The notes: generated from the letters alone by a model not told the origin. A stretch of 64,000 nucleotides of DNA from Micropruina glycogenica (GCF_900289045.1 NZ_LT985188.1:1488001-1552000); one strand, 5' to 3'; positions 53,572 through 63,452 are shown, numbered from the stretch's first letter. A program made the numbers and translations.

Positions 53572-55602
53572 TCACTCCGAACTCAGGTGCTGGCCCGAAT
53601 GGACGGCGCCGGTGCCGGTGCTCCGCCAGGCCGCTGGATTCCGCTTGGCCCTGGCCACCGCGTACTTGGACGAGGCGAGCAGGTACGGCACCGAAGTCAC
53701 CATCACGCCCTGCATGAAGTTCAGCCTGGTTTTGAGAATCAGCGAGGTCTGGTTGTGCAGCAACTGCTCCCACCAGTGCCCCACCACGTACTCGGGAATG
53801 TAGACGCACAGAACGTCACGCGGGCTGTCCGAGCGAACCCCCTTGACGAACTCCAGAATCGGCCCCACCACCTCGCGGTACGGCGAGGCGATCACCCGCA
53901 GCGGCACGCCCAGGTCTTCGACGTACCACTCGTCGAGCAGTTCCTTGGTCTCGTCGGCGTCCACCGACACCGTCACCGCCTCGACCGAACTCGGCCTGGA
54001 CGCCTTGGCGAAGTTCACCGCGCGCACCGTGGGCTTGTTGATGCCCAGCACCACGATCACCGCACGCACCCGGCTGGGCAGCAGGTTGCGCTCGCCGGGC
54101 TCGACGGCGATCTCGGCGTCGACCTTCTTGTAGTGGTTGTTGATGCCGCGCATCATGACGAACAGAATCGCCATGGCCAAAATGGCGATCCACGCACCGA
54201 GCAGGAACTTCACCCACAGCACGATCACCAGCACGGTCGCGGTGCAGGTCAGCCCGATCGTGTTCACCACCCGCGAGCGCTGCATCTTGCGGCGCTCCAG
54301 CGGGTCGGTCTCGGTCTTCAGGTGTCGTGACCAGTGCCGCAGCATGCCCGCCTGGCTCACCGTGAACGACACGAAGACGCCCACCACGTACAGGTTGATC
54401 AGCGCCGTCACCGACGCGTTGAAGGCCAGCACCAGCGCCACCGCGGCGACTGCCAGCAGCAGAATGCCGTTGCTGTAGGCGAGCCGGTCACCGCGGGTGT
54501 AGAGCGCCTTGGGCAGAAAGCCGTCGCGGGCCAGAATCGAGCCGAGCACCGGAAAACCGTTGAAGGCGGTGTTCGCGGCGAGAAACAGAATGATGAACGT
54601 GACGATGATCACGAAGTAGAACCCGGGCGGGAAGTTGTCGAACACCGTCGCCGCCAACTGACCCATCGCGGTGCCGACGTCGCGTTCGACGATCTGGCCG
54701 TTCTCGAGAAAGTGGCTGTGGCCGTCGGGGTCGACGAGCTTCAGCCCGGTGAGGTTCGACAGCAGAATGATGCCGCCCAGCATCGAGATGGCAATGCTGG
54801 CCAGCAGGGTCAGCGTCATGGCGGCGTTGTGGCTCTTGGGCGGCTTGAAGGCCGGCACACCGTTGCTGATCGCCTCGATACCGGTCAACGCCGCACAGCC
54901 CGACGAGAACGCCCGGGCCAACAGCGCGACCATGGCGAAGCCGACGAACGGGTCGTACATGGCCGAGCCGACCACGTCGAGCGACTTGGTGGGGGCCTCG
55001 AGGTTGTCGCCGAAGCCGAAGATGCGAATGAGCCCCCAGCCGGTCATGCCCAGCACGGCGATCATGAAGCCGTAGGTGGGTATGGCGAACACGGTGCCCG
55101 ACTCGCGAACCCCGCGCAGGTTCATGGTCATCAGCAGCAGAATCAGGGCTGCCGCCACCAGACCCTCGTGGCCCTGAATCCACGGCAGCATCGCCTCGGC
55201 GTTCTGTACGCCCGACGACGTCGACACGGCCACGGTGAGCACGTAGTCGACGAGCAGGGCGCTGGCCACCGTGAGCCCGGCGTTGGGGCCGAAGTTGACC
55301 GTGGCCACCTCGTAGTCGCCGCCGCCCGAGGGGTAGGCGTGCACGTTCTGCCGGTACGACAGCACTACGATGAACATCACGAAAGCCACGGCGACGGCGA
55401 TGGGCCACGAGTACGAGAAGCCGACGATGCCGGCCATCGACAGGGTCAGCAGAATCTCATCGGGAGCGTAGGCGACTGAGCTCAGGGCGTCCGAGGCGAA
55501 GACGGGTAGGGCGATGCGCTTGGGTAGCAGGGTCTCGCCCAGCTGGGTGCTGGCCAGCTTTCGGCCGACCAGTAGGCGTTTGACCGCATCGGTGGTGCTC
55601 AC
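53572..55602 (-). CDS. APC-superfamily permease (Rv2690c-like)
   Basis: The product is 676 aa from GTG 55602 (VSTTDAVKRLL). About twelve helices begin with LPVFASDALSSVAYAPDEILLTLSMAG. A soluble C-terminal region of about 170 residues follows. Mycobacterial Rv2690c has the same length and place next to two TrkA genes, so a K+ or amino-acid transport role gated by TrkA is possible. The longer upstream frame runs antisense through the first TrkA gene and is rejected. Confidence 0.93.
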   Translation of the reverse strand: MSTTDAVKRLLVGRKLASTQLGETLLPKRIALPVFASDALSSVAYAPDEILLTLSMAGIVGFSYSWPIAVAVAFVMFIVVLSYRQNVHAYPSGGGDYEVATVNFGPNAGLTVASALLVDYVLTVAVSTSSGVQNAEAMLPWIQGHEGLVAAALILLLMTMNLRGVRESGTVFAIPTYGFMIAVLGMTGWGLIRIFGFGDNLEAPTKSLDVVGSAMYDPFVGFAMVALLARAFSSGCAALTGIEAISNGVPAFKPPKSHNAAMTLTLLASIAISMLGGIILLSNLTGLKLVDPDGHSHFLENGQIVERDVGTAMGQLAATVFDNFPPGFYFVIIVTFIILFLAANTAFNGFPVLGSILARDGFLPKALYTRGDRLAYSNGILLLAVAAVALVLAFNASVTALINLYVVGVFVSFTVSQAGMLRHWSRHLKTETDPLERRKMQRSRVVNTIGLTCTATVLVIVLWVKFLLGAWIAILAMAILFVMMRGINNHYKKVDAEIAVEPGERNLLPSRVRAVIVVLGINKPTVRAVNFAKASRPSSVEAVTVSVDADETKELLDEWYVEDLGVPLRVIASPYREVVGPILEFVKGVRSDSPRDVLCVYIPEYVVGHWWEQLLHNQTSLILKTRLNFMQGVMVTSVPYLLASSKYAVARAKRNPAAWRSTGTGAVHSGQHLSSE

Positions 55603-55725
55603 GTCCCACGAGCATAAGACGACCTGAGGGCGCATGCACCCTTGGTCTGCGCCTGAAGTGCAGGCTTGGGCTCCATATACTGAGGCCGCGGCCAACACCC
55701 GGGCCGACCTGGCAGGAGGCTGTGC

Positions 55726-56388
55726 GTGCACATCGTGATCATGGGTTGTGGACGAGTGGGCTCGTCGCTGGCCCGCAGCCTCGAACGCCGCGGGCATTCG
55801 GTGGCCGTGATCGACTCGATTCAAGACGCGTTCCGGCGCCTGGGCCCGACCTTTCAGGGCAAGACCGTGAAGGGCGTCGGGTTCGACCGTAGCGTGCTGA
55901 TCAAGGCCGGCATCGACCGGGCGGACGGGTTCGCCGCGGTTTCGAGCGGTGACAACTCCAACATTCTCGCCGCCCGGGTGGTGCGTGAGACGTTCGGGGT
56001 GCACAACGTGGTGGCCCGCATCTACGACGAGGGCCGCGCCGAGGTGTACGAGCGGCTCGGCATTCCGTCGGTCGCGACGGTGCGGTGGGCGTCCGACCAG
56101 GTGTTGCGCAGGCTGTTGCCCGAGGGCGCCGAACCGCAGTGGCGCGACCCGTCCGGCACCGTGCGGCTCTCAGAGATGCACGTCGATTCGGGCTGGGTGG
56201 GCACCACCATCGGCGACATGCAGCGCGCCTCGCACTGCCCCATTCCCTTCTTGACCCGGTTCGGCGTCGGCCAGGTGCCCAGCGAGTCGACGATCTACCA
56301 GGACGGCGACCTGCTGTACGTCGCCGTGCACAACGACCGCGAGGCCGACGTCGAGAAGCTGTTCGACGCGCCGCCGGCGAAGCACTGA
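55726..56388 (+). CDS. trkA: TrkA-family K+ uptake regulatory protein (first copy)
   Basis: The 220-aa product has an N-terminal Rossmann RCK domain (MHIVIMGCGRVGSSLARSLE, NAD+ binding GxGxxG) and a C-terminal TrkA_C domain. The GTG is preceded by AGGAGG. It is the equivalent of CeoB (Rv2691). It is divergent from the permease gene, with a shared 123-bp promoter region. Confidence 0.95.
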   Translation: MHIVIMGCGRVGSSLARSLERRGHSVAVIDSIQDAFRRLGPTFQGKTVKGVGFDRSVLIKAGIDRADGFAAVSSGDNSNILAARVVRETFGVHNVVARIYDEGRAEVYERLGIPSVATVRWASDQVLRRLLPEGAEPQWRDPSGTVRLSEMHVDSGWVGTTIGDMQRASHCPIPFLTRFGVGQVPSESTIYQDGDLLYVAVHNDREADVEKLFDAPPAKH

Positions 56389-56400
56389 AAGGTATCTCTG

Positions 56401-57087
56401 ATGCGTGTCGTGATCGCCGGAGCCGGCAACGTCGGCCGTTCGATCGCCCGGGAACTCATCGCCAACGGCCACCAGGTGCTGCTGGTCGACAAGGCGCCCG
56501 AGGCGATCAAGACCGCCAGCGTGCCCGAGGCCGAGTGGCTGCTGGCCGACGCCTGTGAGTTGGCCTCGTTGGAAGAGGCAGAGCTCGAAACCTGTGACGT
56601 GGCGATCGCCGCCACCGGCGACGACAAGACCAACCTGGTGCACTCGCTGCTCGCCAAGACCGAGTTCGGGGTGCCGCGCACCGTGGCCCGGGTGAACCAC
56701 CCCAGCAACGAGTGGATGTTCGACGACTTGTGGGGTGTCGACGTGGCAGTGTCGACGCCGCGGTTGATGTGTGCCCTGGTCGAAGAGGCGGTCACGGTGG
56801 GCGACCTGGTGCGGCTGCTCAGCTTCCGCGGTGGCCACGCCAACCTGGTCGAGATGACCCTGCCCGAGTCGAGCCCCCGCGTGGGGGTGCGGGTCGGCGA
56901 CCTGACTCTGCCGGGCGACGCGGTGCTGGTGGCGATCATTCGCGACGGCACGGCCCGCGCACCCGAGCGCGACGGCGCGGTCGAGGCGTCCGATGAGTTG
57001 CTGTTCGTGGTCGACCCTGAGTTCGAGGCCGAACTCGCGTACTACCTGAGCCCGCGCGACCGGGCCGCGGTGGTCGTCGACGCCTGA
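56401..57087 (+). CDS. trkA: TrkA-family K+ uptake regulatory protein (second copy)
   Basis: The 228-aa product has RCK_N (MRVVIAGAGNVGRSIARELI) and TrkA_C domains. It lies 12 bp downstream of the first copy and is the CeoC (Rv2692) equivalent. The two probably form a heteromeric ring that binds NAD(H) or nucleotides and gates a transporter. No TrkH membrane subunit is in the window, so the partner may be the adjacent permease or a distant TrkH. Confidence 0.95.
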   Translation: MRVVIAGAGNVGRSIARELIANGHQVLLVDKAPEAIKTASVPEAEWLLADACELASLEEAELETCDVAIAATGDDKTNLVHSLLAKTEFGVPRTVARVNHPSNEWMFDDLWGVDVAVSTPRLMCALVEEAVTVGDLVRLLSFRGGHANLVEMTLPESSPRVGVRVGDLTLPGDAVLVAIIRDGTARAPERDGAVEASDELLFVVDPEFEAELAYYLSPRDRAAVVVDA

Positions 57088-57108
57088 ACCTGAGCGTTCG
57101 GCCCGGTT

Positions 57109-57199
57109 GGGAGATCCCGGCGTTCGCCCAGAAGACGGGGTGGAGCGCTACGCCGACTGGCTGCAGGTCGGCAGATCCCGGCGTTCGCACGGCGGGAGG
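57109..57199. repeat. REP-like units between convergent genes
   Basis: Two truncated GAGATCCCGGCGTTCGC units (57111 and 57173) lie between the TrkA and OB-fold genes. They keep the left arm but have lost most of the right arm. Confidence 0.65.
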
Positions 57200-57210
57200 T
57201 CAGAACCCAA

Positions 57211-57585
57211 TCAGCCGCTGACCGAGCCCAGCAGCTCGTAGAACGGGTTGTACATGCGGCGTTGGCCATCAACCCACGACACCCGGCCGGTGACCTTCAG
57301 CTCGCGCCCGGCCACCATTCCGGCGATCTCGCGCCGCCCCATCCAGATCAGCGTGATCGTGCCCGAACCGTCCGAGAACTCGGCCTCAAGCCACGGGGTG
57401 CCACTGCGAGGTCGCAGGGTGAGCACCGAAATGCGTCCACGCAGCGTGGCGCGCTGCCGATCGCGCACCTCGGCGATCGGCGTGCACCCCGACTGCGCCA
57501 CCGTGCGCAGGGTCTGTTCCGAGTCGATCTCTTCAGTCGACCGGCGTAACCAGTCGACCGCGCGCCGGAACGGGTTGGACGCCAC
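57211..57585 (-). CDS. OB-fold nucleic acid-binding protein (Rv2694c-like)
   Basis: The 124-aa product has a helical N-terminus and an OB-fold of RecG-wedge type: RATLRGRISVLTLRP, LEAEFSDGSGTITLIWMGRR, LKVTGRVSWVDGQRRMYNP. Such folds bind single-stranded DNA or RNA. The start is GTG 57585, 3 bp from the DUF3710 stop. Position between TrkA and DUF3710 matches Mycobacterium. Confidence 0.88.
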   Translation of the reverse strand: MASNPFRRAVDWLRRSTEEIDSEQTLRTVAQSGCTPIAEVRDRQRATLRGRISVLTLRPRSGTPWLEAEFSDGSGTITLIWMGRREIAGMVAGRELKVTGRVSWVDGQRRMYNPFYELLGSVSG

Positions 57586-57588
57586 GAC

Positions 57589-58428
57589 TCAGCCCTGCGG
57601 CACCGTCGGCATCGTCATCGCGATCACCTCGCCCGGCACCCGGGGGGCATCGCCGCGACGCACGACCACGTTACGGAAGAACTCGACGAAGGGCGCCGCC
57701 GCACCCTCGTCATCTTCGGTGAGTCCGGCCTCACCCAACAGCGTGCCGCGGAGCAGCCACCGCGGCCCCTCGGCGAACCACGTGCGGCTCACCTGAAACA
57801 GCTGCTCACCGGCCGGCCCCTCGGCCGGGAGCACCCGGCGCAGCTCGGGCCCGAAAGGCCCGTCGGCGGTGGACGAGCTGCCGCCGGCCTGTTCGGCCTC
57901 TTCGGTCAGGTCTTCACGCAGTTCATCGGCCAGGCCGCCGTTGGTCGGGGCGGCCAACAGCGCCAGTTCGAGGCCCGACTGCTCCCAGAACGCCAGCGCC
58001 GCCACCACCTGGTCGGTGCCCTCCTGCACCTGCAACTGCAGGCCCATGCCCTGCCAGGGCGTGAGGATCAACGCGCCCAGATCGAGCCTTTCCACCTCGT
58101 CGGCGGTCAGATCGACCTCGTCGTAGTCGAAGGGTCCGTCGGCACGCCATTCGACCTCCTCGACCTCTTCTTCGTCGTCGACGTCGGCTTCTTCGTCGAG
58201 TTCGTCGTCGTCCTCACCCACCTCGTCATTCGACTCGGCGTCATCGGGCTCGGAGTCATCGGCAAGCTCGTCGTCGGAGGCTTCGGCATCGGCCTCGTCG
58301 ACGTCGGCCTCGACCGGAGCCTCGTCGTCGACCGCTTCGTCCGCAGCGTCGAGCTCGTCGGTCGGCTCGGTGAGCTGCTCATCGGGCTCCTCGACCGGTT
58401 CGGCCTTCCGTTTGCGTCCAAAGATCAC
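57589..58428 (-). CDS. DUF3710 protein with very acidic N-terminus
   Basis: The product is 279 aa from GTG 58428, with GAAGGAG upstream. Residues 5-95 are mostly Asp, Glu and Ala and look disordered. The DUF3710 domain follows ([37 protein letters not shown]). Family function is unknown. The start overlaps the dut stop by 2 bp. The match to Rv2696c is by synteny. Confidence 0.9.
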   Translation of the reverse strand: MIFGRKRKAEPVEEPDEQLTEPTDELDAADEAVDDEAPVEADVDEADAEASDDELADDSEPDDAESNDEVGEDDDELDEEADVDDEEEVEEVEWRADGPFDYDEVDLTADEVERLDLGALILTPWQGMGLQLQVQEGTDQVVAALAFWEQSGLELALLAAPTNGGLADELREDLTEEAEQAGGSSSTADGPFGPELRRVLPAEGPAGEQLFQVSRTWFAEGPRWLLRGTLLGEAGLTEDDEGAAAPFVEFFRNVVVRRGDAPRVPGEVIAMTMPTVPQG

Positions 58429-58919
58429 GCCTGCTCCTTCGTAGTGTCGGTGGCTGAGCGCCACGCATCGATTCCTCCGGTCGAGCCGTGGCCGGCATCG
58501 CCGCGTTCACTCGACGGTAGCCGCTGCACCTCGACGAACCGCGCCTGGGCCACCCGCTGCACCACCAGTTGGGCGATCAGATCGCCGCGGCGCAACGCGA
58601 TGGTGTGCCGCGGGTCGGTGTTCAACAGGCACACCTTGATTTCGCCCCGATACCCCGAGTCGACGGTGCCGGGGGCGTTGACGATGGTCAACCCGTGCCG
58701 CGCCGCCAGGCCCGAGCGCGGGTGCACCAGGCCCACCCAACCGGCGGGCAGTGCCAGCGCGACTCCGGTGCCCACGAGCACCCGCTCGCCGGGCGCGATC
58801 TCGACGTTCTCGGTGGTGGCCAGGTCGGCTCCGGCGTCACCGTCACGCGCGTACTGCGGTGCCGGCACACCCGGGTCGAGCCGCAGCAACGCCACGTCGA
58901 CGATCTCGGAGCCGCTCAC
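58425..58919 (-). CDS. dut: dUTP diphosphatase
   Basis: The 164-aa trimeric enzyme hydrolyses dUTP to dUMP and keeps uracil out of DNA. All five motifs are visible: [30 protein letters not shown] (motifs 2-3), [21 protein letters not shown], and the C-terminal [11 protein letters not shown] (usually RGxGGFGSTG, here with DAGHG). The GTG start overlaps the DUF3093 stop. Confidence 0.96.
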   Translation of the reverse strand: MSGSEIVDVALLRLDPGVPAPQYARDGDAGADLATTENVEIAPGERVLVGTGVALALPAGWVGLVHPRSGLAARHGLTIVNAPGTVDSGYRGEIKVCLLNTDPRHTIALRRGDLIAQLVVQRVAQARFVEVQRLPSSERGDAGHGSTGGIDAWRSATDTTKEQA

Positions 58920-59416
58920 GCGCCGGAGTCTAGTGCCGACTGCGCGGCCGTCTCGGCGCCGTTCGCAGGCCGGTTGCGCTCGATCGCGTCCACCAGTTCG
59001 TCGGGGTGCCGACTCGACACCATCCAGCACAGGTGGGGGTCGGCACGGTCGCTCACGCCGACCACGACGACACCGGTGATGTAGGGCCGCAGGGCCAGAA
59101 AGACGTCGTCACGCGCGAGCACCCGGCGCCGCTGCTCGACGTCCACCGCGGTCGCCCGGCCGACGTAGGGCCAGTCCAGCCGACTACGGCCGACCTGCAC
59201 CCCCGAGCCGTCCACGGTGATGGTCTGCGCTCCCCAACCGATCAACGTCCAGGCGATCAGCGCGGTGGCGGTCAGGGTGCTCGCGATCAGCACGGCATCG
59301 CCGAGCATGAAGGTCACGGCGGTCACGAAGGTCAACCCGAAGAACAGTGCGATCGCCCAGTACGAGAACGGCACCCGCACGCGTTCGGTGTAGTAGACCG
59401 GCTCGCTCCTGCTCAC
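58916..59416 (-). CDS. DUF3093 membrane protein
   Basis: The product is about 166 aa from GTG 59416; an upstream ATG at 59461 is possible, and neither has an ideal ribosome site. Two helices near the N-terminus (about 15-55) are followed by a soluble domain with [19 protein letters not shown]. It corresponds to Rv2698, next to dut, but here lies on the same strand as dut. Confidence 0.83.
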   Translation of the reverse strand: MSRSEPVYYTERVRVPFSYWAIALFFGLTFVTAVTFMLGDAVLIASTLTATALIAWTLIGWGAQTITVDGSGVQVGRSRLDWPYVGRATAVDVEQRRRVLARDDVFLALRPYITGVVVVGVSDRADPHLCWMVSSRHPDELVDAIERNRPANGAETAAQSALDSGA

Positions 59417-59608
59417 CTCTTGACCATAGTGTGCGCGACTCGCCCATCGTGACCGGTTCACGAACGAGCCTCACCCGCTGCCATCGGGTGCGGCACGAGC
59501 TGCGCCGCCCGACCGATCGAGGACCTGCTTCATGCCAGGGGGTGGACCACGGCCAGTCTGCGCTGACTAGACTCGACGCGTCCGCAGGTTCGAACCCAGG
59601 AGTCGTCG

Positions 59609-59902
59609 ATGAACGTGTCGCAGAAGCTGCTCTGGAACATCTACGCCGGCGCGGTCGGTGCGCTGTCAGCCGTGGTCGCCCAGAAGGCCGTGCGAGGCGC
59701 CTGGAAGGTCGCCACGGGTGACGAGCCGCCCGACCCCAACGATCCGGCCACCCCGCTCAGCGAGGCCCTGATCTGGGCCCTGGCCGGTGGCATCGGCATC
59801 GGCATCGCCCAACTGCTGACGAACCGCTTCGCCGCCCAGAGGTGGGAGAAGGCGATGGGCACGCCGGCGCCCAGCCGGTCGTCGATCAGCTTCCGCTTCT
59901 GA
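59609..59902 (+). CDS. DUF4235 small membrane protein
   Basis: The 97-aa product has two hydrophobic helices (about 10-27 and 52-70) around the family motif WKVATGDEPPDPNDP. Function is unknown. Its stop codon TGA directly adjoins the first base of the 98-bp MITE-like element. Confidence 0.88.
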   Translation: MNVSQKLLWNIYAGAVGALSAVVAQKAVRGAWKVATGDEPPDPNDPATPLSEALIWALAGGIGIGIAQLLTNRFAAQRWEKAMGTPAPSRSSISFRF

Positions 59903-60000
59903 GGACGCGCTGATTTTTCGCTGGTCGAGCTTGTCGAGACCGGCTGCGGCCAGGGTTTTCGACCAGCTCAACCAACGACCCGCGTTGATCAGCGGTTCCC
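59903..60000. mobile_element. 98-bp MITE with the termini of the IS5-type element
   Basis: The left end GGACGCGCTGATTTTT matches the right end of the IS at 17572-18765 in 15 of 16 positions. The right end, read inward, is GGGAACCGCTGATCAACG, identical over 18 bp to the left end of the same IS. The interior is the TCGA repeat (GGTCGAGCTTGTCGAGACC ... CGACCAGCTCAACCAACG). No coding capacity. Flanks CTGA and TGGG give no clear target duplication. Confidence 0.85.
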
Positions 60001-60208
60001 TGGGCGACCAAGACTCGTCCAAGAATCTTGTTCGGCGAGCCCTGGGGCGACTTGTCGCACCCATGACCAGGCAGAGTCTGCGTGCGCCCGACCAGCGATA
60101 GCGGCTGACCCGTGGGTCACAAACCCTGTGTGCCCCACCAAGCAGGCACGCCGGGCGTGCGGCTTTGCAGCAGGGATCGAAGAGTCGCGTGGGTGCGCGG
60201 CCTCGAAA
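60001..60208. other. Non-coding gap downstream of DUF4193
   Basis: With the adjacent MITE this makes a gene-free stretch of 306 bp. I see no supported gene, RNA or regulatory motif in it. Confidence 0.5.
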
Positions 60209-60505
60209 TCAGTCGGCGCAGTCGACGCAGTACGAGTGGCCGTTGCGGGTGACGGCGATCTGGCTGCGGTGCTTGACGAGAAAGCATGAGTAGCAGGTGA
60301 ACTCGTCGGCTTGGCGCGGCAGCACCCGCACCGTCAATTCCTCGTGCGACAGGTCCGCGCCGGGCAGCTCGAAGGACTCGGCAGCCTCGACCTCGTCCTC
60401 GTCGACCTTGCCGCTGTTCTTGTCGTTGCGGCGGGTCTTGAGTTCTTCGATGCTGTCTTCGCTCTCTTCGTCGGTCTTCCGCGGAGCGTCGTAGTCGGTT
60501 GCCAT
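60209..60505 (-). CDS. DUF4193 zinc-binding protein
   Basis: The 98-aa product has a charged N-terminus (RKTDEESEDSIEELKTRR) and a C-terminal four-cysteine site: CYSC and CVDC with RSQIA between. This is the Rv2699c family of unknown role. It is divergent from sepH. GGAG precedes the ATG. Confidence 0.92.
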   Translation of the reverse strand: MATDYDAPRKTDEESEDSIEELKTRRNDKNSGKVDEDEVEAAESFELPGADLSHEELTVRVLPRQADEFTCYSCFLVKHRSQIAVTRNGHSYCVDCAD

Positions 60506-60731
60506 CTTTTCGTAAACTCCATCCTCAGCGCCGCCCGGCTGGGCTCGAACGCTCAGTTTTACCGTGGTGATCTCAAAGCGTCGGACGCATACATATCACA
60601 CGAGCCCAAAACGAACGCCGCTGGCGGCGGGTATCTCAACCACAGGACGCCCCGGCGGTATTCCCTGGCGGGCCGTGAGGCGTTCGACCCGGTAGGTTAC
60701 GCCATAACGAACACAGGAGAGCGATCGAGCG

Positions 60732-62156
60732 ATGCGCACCGCCCGGCCCCTGGGGCTCAGCCCCGACGGCAGGAGCCTGATCGTCGTCGTTGACGGCGAG
60801 CAACTGGCGATTCCGGCCGACGACAGGCTGCGGGCGGCACTGCGCAACGACCGAGCGCGCATGGGACAACTGGAGATCGAGATGGAAAGTGCACTGCGGC
60901 CGCGCGACATCCAGGCCCGAATCAGGGCCGGGGAGTCGCTGGAAGCGGTGGCGCAGGCGGCCGGGGTTCCCATGGCGCAGATCGAGCCGTTCGCGGCGCC
61001 GGTGATCGCCGAGCGGGAGCACATCGCCGGGCTCGCCCAGAGCAATCCGGTGCGCCGGGCCGGTGACGCCGTGGCGCACCGCAGCCTGCGCGCGGTGGTG
61101 AGCGATCGGCTGCTGTCGCGCGGCATCGACGCCGACTCGGTCGATTGGGACGCCTGGCGCAGCGGCGAGCGGCGCTGGACCGTCCGATTGTCGTACAAGT
61201 CGGGCTCGGCACACCGGCAGGCCGACTTCACCTACGACCAGACCGGACGGTTCTCGGTGGCGGCCAACGAAGACGCCCGCTGGCTGACCGGCGAGCATTC
61301 CAGTTCGCACGGCCCGCAGCCGGGCCGCAAGCGTCACACCGACGAGGCGAGCGACGAGCGCAGCCACGACGACAACGACGAACTGGCCATCGTGCGCGCC
61401 ATTCAGCCGCAGTTCGAAGTGACCCCCGACATCGACGATGACGATGACCTGCTCACCGACAGCCCCGACAACGAAGACGCCTTCGCCGAGGGTGACCTGG
61501 CCGAGGTCGACGGCGTCTACGACATCATTCCCGGCGACCGTTCGAACATGGACGTGCTCTACGACATGCTGTCGACCTTCGACGAGGACTCGGTGCAGAT
61601 CTACGCCGGGCTGGTGCGTCCGGCGCCTGACCAGGACGCGGCACCCGTGGTCGACCCCGGCGTCGAAACCGTGGTGGTCGTCGAGAGCGTCGAGGTGATC
61701 GAGCTCGAGCTCGACGACGATGCCCAGCCCGCCGTCGGCGAGGCCGGGGCGACCGATGTGCCCACCGAGCGGCTGCCGTCCGGCGACGATGAGGCGAGTG
61801 CGTCCGAGGACGGTGAAGAAGCGATCTTCGCGGAGGTGCCCATCGTGCACTCCCCCCTGGCCGACGAGCCGCCCCACGAAGACTTCGAGGCGGAGCAAAC
61901 CGAGCCCGAGCCCGAGGTCAGCGTCGTCGCAGACGAGCCTGAGGCGGTCGAAGAACCCGAACCCGCGCCCAAGCCGTCCCGGCCGACCGGACGCAAGCGC
62001 ACGCCGGCCGCCGCGCCGATCACCGAGCCCGAGCAGCCCAGCCTGGTCGACGAGGCCGCCAACGAGCCGTCGCGGCCGATCAAGCGCAAGCGCGCCTCGG
62101 TGCCGAGCTGGGACGAGATCATGTTCGGCTCCCCCGCTCCCAAACCCAAGGACTGA
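60732..62156 (+). CDS. sepH: Septation protein SepH
   Basis: The 474-aa product has the N-terminal DUF3071 domain with a helix-turn-helix (IQARIRAGESLEAVAQAAGV, PMAQIEPFAAPVIAEREH) that in Streptomyces and Mycobacterium binds FtsZ and promotes Z-ring assembly. A long acidic, probably disordered, middle part (about 200-440) leads to the conserved C-terminal motif VPSWDEIMFG. A ribosome site AGGAGAG lies upstream. Synteny with DUF4193 is standard. Confidence 0.95.
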   Translation: MRTARPLGLSPDGRSLIVVVDGEQLAIPADDRLRAALRNDRARMGQLEIEMESALRPRDIQARIRAGESLEAVAQAAGVPMAQIEPFAAPVIAEREHIAGLAQSNPVRRAGDAVAHRSLRAVVSDRLLSRGIDADSVDWDAWRSGERRWTVRLSYKSGSAHRQADFTYDQTGRFSVAANEDARWLTGEHSSSHGPQPGRKRHTDEASDERSHDDNDELAIVRAIQPQFEVTPDIDDDDDLLTDSPDNEDAFAEGDLAEVDGVYDIIPGDRSNMDVLYDMLSTFDEDSVQIYAGLVRPAPDQDAAPVVDPGVETVVVVESVEVIELELDDDAQPAVGEAGATDVPTERLPSGDDEASASEDGEEAIFAEVPIVHSPLADEPPHEDFEAEQTEPEPEVSVVADEPEAVEEPEPAPKPSRPTGRKRTPAAAPITEPEQPSLVDEAANEPSRPIKRKRASVPSWDEIMFGSPAPKPKD

Positions 62157-62164
62157 CCCCGGTC

Positions 62165-62335
62165 AAAGCCGTCGGTGGTCGAGTTTGTCGAGACCCGACA
62201 CCCACTGGTCGAGCCTGTCCATGGTCGTGTTGTCGAGACCCACACCCGCTGGTCGAGCCTGTCGAGACCGCAGCCGCAAGGGGTTTCGACGACCTCAACG
62301 GCCGGCACGGCGATCGACGAGCCTGTCGTCGACCC
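62165..62335. repeat. Dispersed TCGA repeats after sepH
   Basis: About six copies (GGTCGAGTTTGTCGAGACCC, GGTCGAGCCTGTCGAGACCG and variants) follow the sepH stop. They extend towards the start of the lipoprotein gene, where an upstream open frame is made only of repeats and is not coding. Confidence 0.78.
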
Positions 62336-62372
62336 GCCTAGACTTGCGGCCCGACCGACGAAGAGGAAGCGC

Positions 62373-63452
62373 ATGCGCACCCCCTGCTCTGCTCTCGTGC
62401 TTGCACTGGTGCTGCTGGCCGGCTGCTCGCCCAGCGCCCCGCCGAGCCCGTCGCCAAGGCCCACGACCGCGATCACGGCCCAGGTGCTGGGCCAGATTCT
62501 CGACGAGCACGCACCCGGCGCCTTCGCGATCGCAGGGGGTGACGGAGTGCTCAGCGCCAATCAGCCGACGGAGTTCGTGCGGGGCATCGAGGCCACCGCC
62601 TATCACCGCGCCACGCCCGGGCACCCGGCCCAGACGCTCACCGTTCGCTACTCGCCCACACCCTTCAACGACACCGTTCTTTGCCCGGCGAAGAGCTGCA
62701 CCGAACGCGACGGCGTGCTGGTACGGCTTCGCGACCAGCGGCCCGTCGATGTGATCGCGCAGCGCGCGGAAGGCCTCGTGCAGGTCACCGGGTCGGTGGG
62801 CTGGTTCACCACCGATCGGCTGCCCACGGCGATCGCGCTGGCCAAGGACGCCCGCATCGGACCCAGCGTCGATGCGTCCCTGGCCACCGAGGCGGCCGCG
62901 AACCCGCGCTGGCGCACTGCCGACCAGTTGACCTGCGGGTCGGCGGCCACGCAGCCGCCCATCGCCCTGCCCGGTGCCGCCGGCGCCGTCGAGCAGGTCA
63001 CGCCGCAAGCGCTGGCGGCCGTGCTGGCCAGTCACGTGCCCGCCGCCTGCGCGGGCGACGACAGCGTGCAGGATCGCATCGGGGGCACCGTCTACCTGGG
63101 CTCGGATGCCGAACGCGTCAGTCTGGCCGTTACCGACGTGCCGTTCGACTGCAAGGGCTACGACCGCTGCCGCACCACCGACGGCCTGCGCGTCGCCGAG
63201 CAATCCGACGTGCCCGACGACTCGTACCCCTACCATCTGGTGGTGGCCCGGCAGTTGAGCGACGGCGAGCACTGGGTGGTCGTCGACGAGGCGAGCGTCG
63301 TGGCGCACAAGGGCGACTTCCCCGTGGCGCTGGACGTGCTGAAGCAGATCGCCATCGACCCTCGGGTCGGCGCCAGCGTCGATGCGGCGCTCAACCAGGC
63401 GGGCAATGACCTGCCGCTGCGCTGGCGGGTGGCAGCCCGCACCGCCGAGTGA
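62373..63452 (+). CDS. Putative lipoprotein of unknown function
   Basis: The product is 359 aa from ATG 62373 (GAGGAAG upstream). The signal peptide ends in the lipobox LLAGC. A Ser/Pro-rich linker precedes two similar halves (about 40-180 and 195-350) that share the sequence of strands, VTGSVGW/LVVARQL-type strands and a helix with PSVDASL / ASVDAALNQ, which suggests internal duplication. Six cysteines may form disulphides. No family is recognised. Confidence 0.78.
   Translation: MRTPCSALVLALVLLAGCSPSAPPSPSPRPTTAITAQVLGQILDEHAPGAFAIAGGDGVLSANQPTEFVRGIEATAYHRATPGHPAQTLTVRYSPTPFNDTVLCPAKSCTERDGVLVRLRDQRPVDVIAQRAEGLVQVTGSVGWFTTDRLPTAIALAKDARIGPSVDASLATEAAANPRWRTADQLTCGSAATQPPIALPGAAGAVEQVTPQALAAVLASHVPAACAGDDSVQDRIGGTVYLGSDAERVSLAVTDVPFDCKGYDRCRTTDGLRVAEQSDVPDDSYPYHLVVARQLSDGEHWVVVDEASVVAHKGDFPVALDVLKQIAIDPRVGASVDAALNQAGNDLPLRWRVAARTAE

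Noticed and set aside
53572-56004. Extended start for the APC permease at 56004
   Set aside because: The extra 134 residues are antisense to the first TrkA gene. GTG 55602 fits the family length.
62175-62372. N-terminal extension of the lipoprotein
   Set aside because: The extension is translated dispersed repeat, while ATG 62373 has a ribosome site and begins a proper lipoprotein signal.
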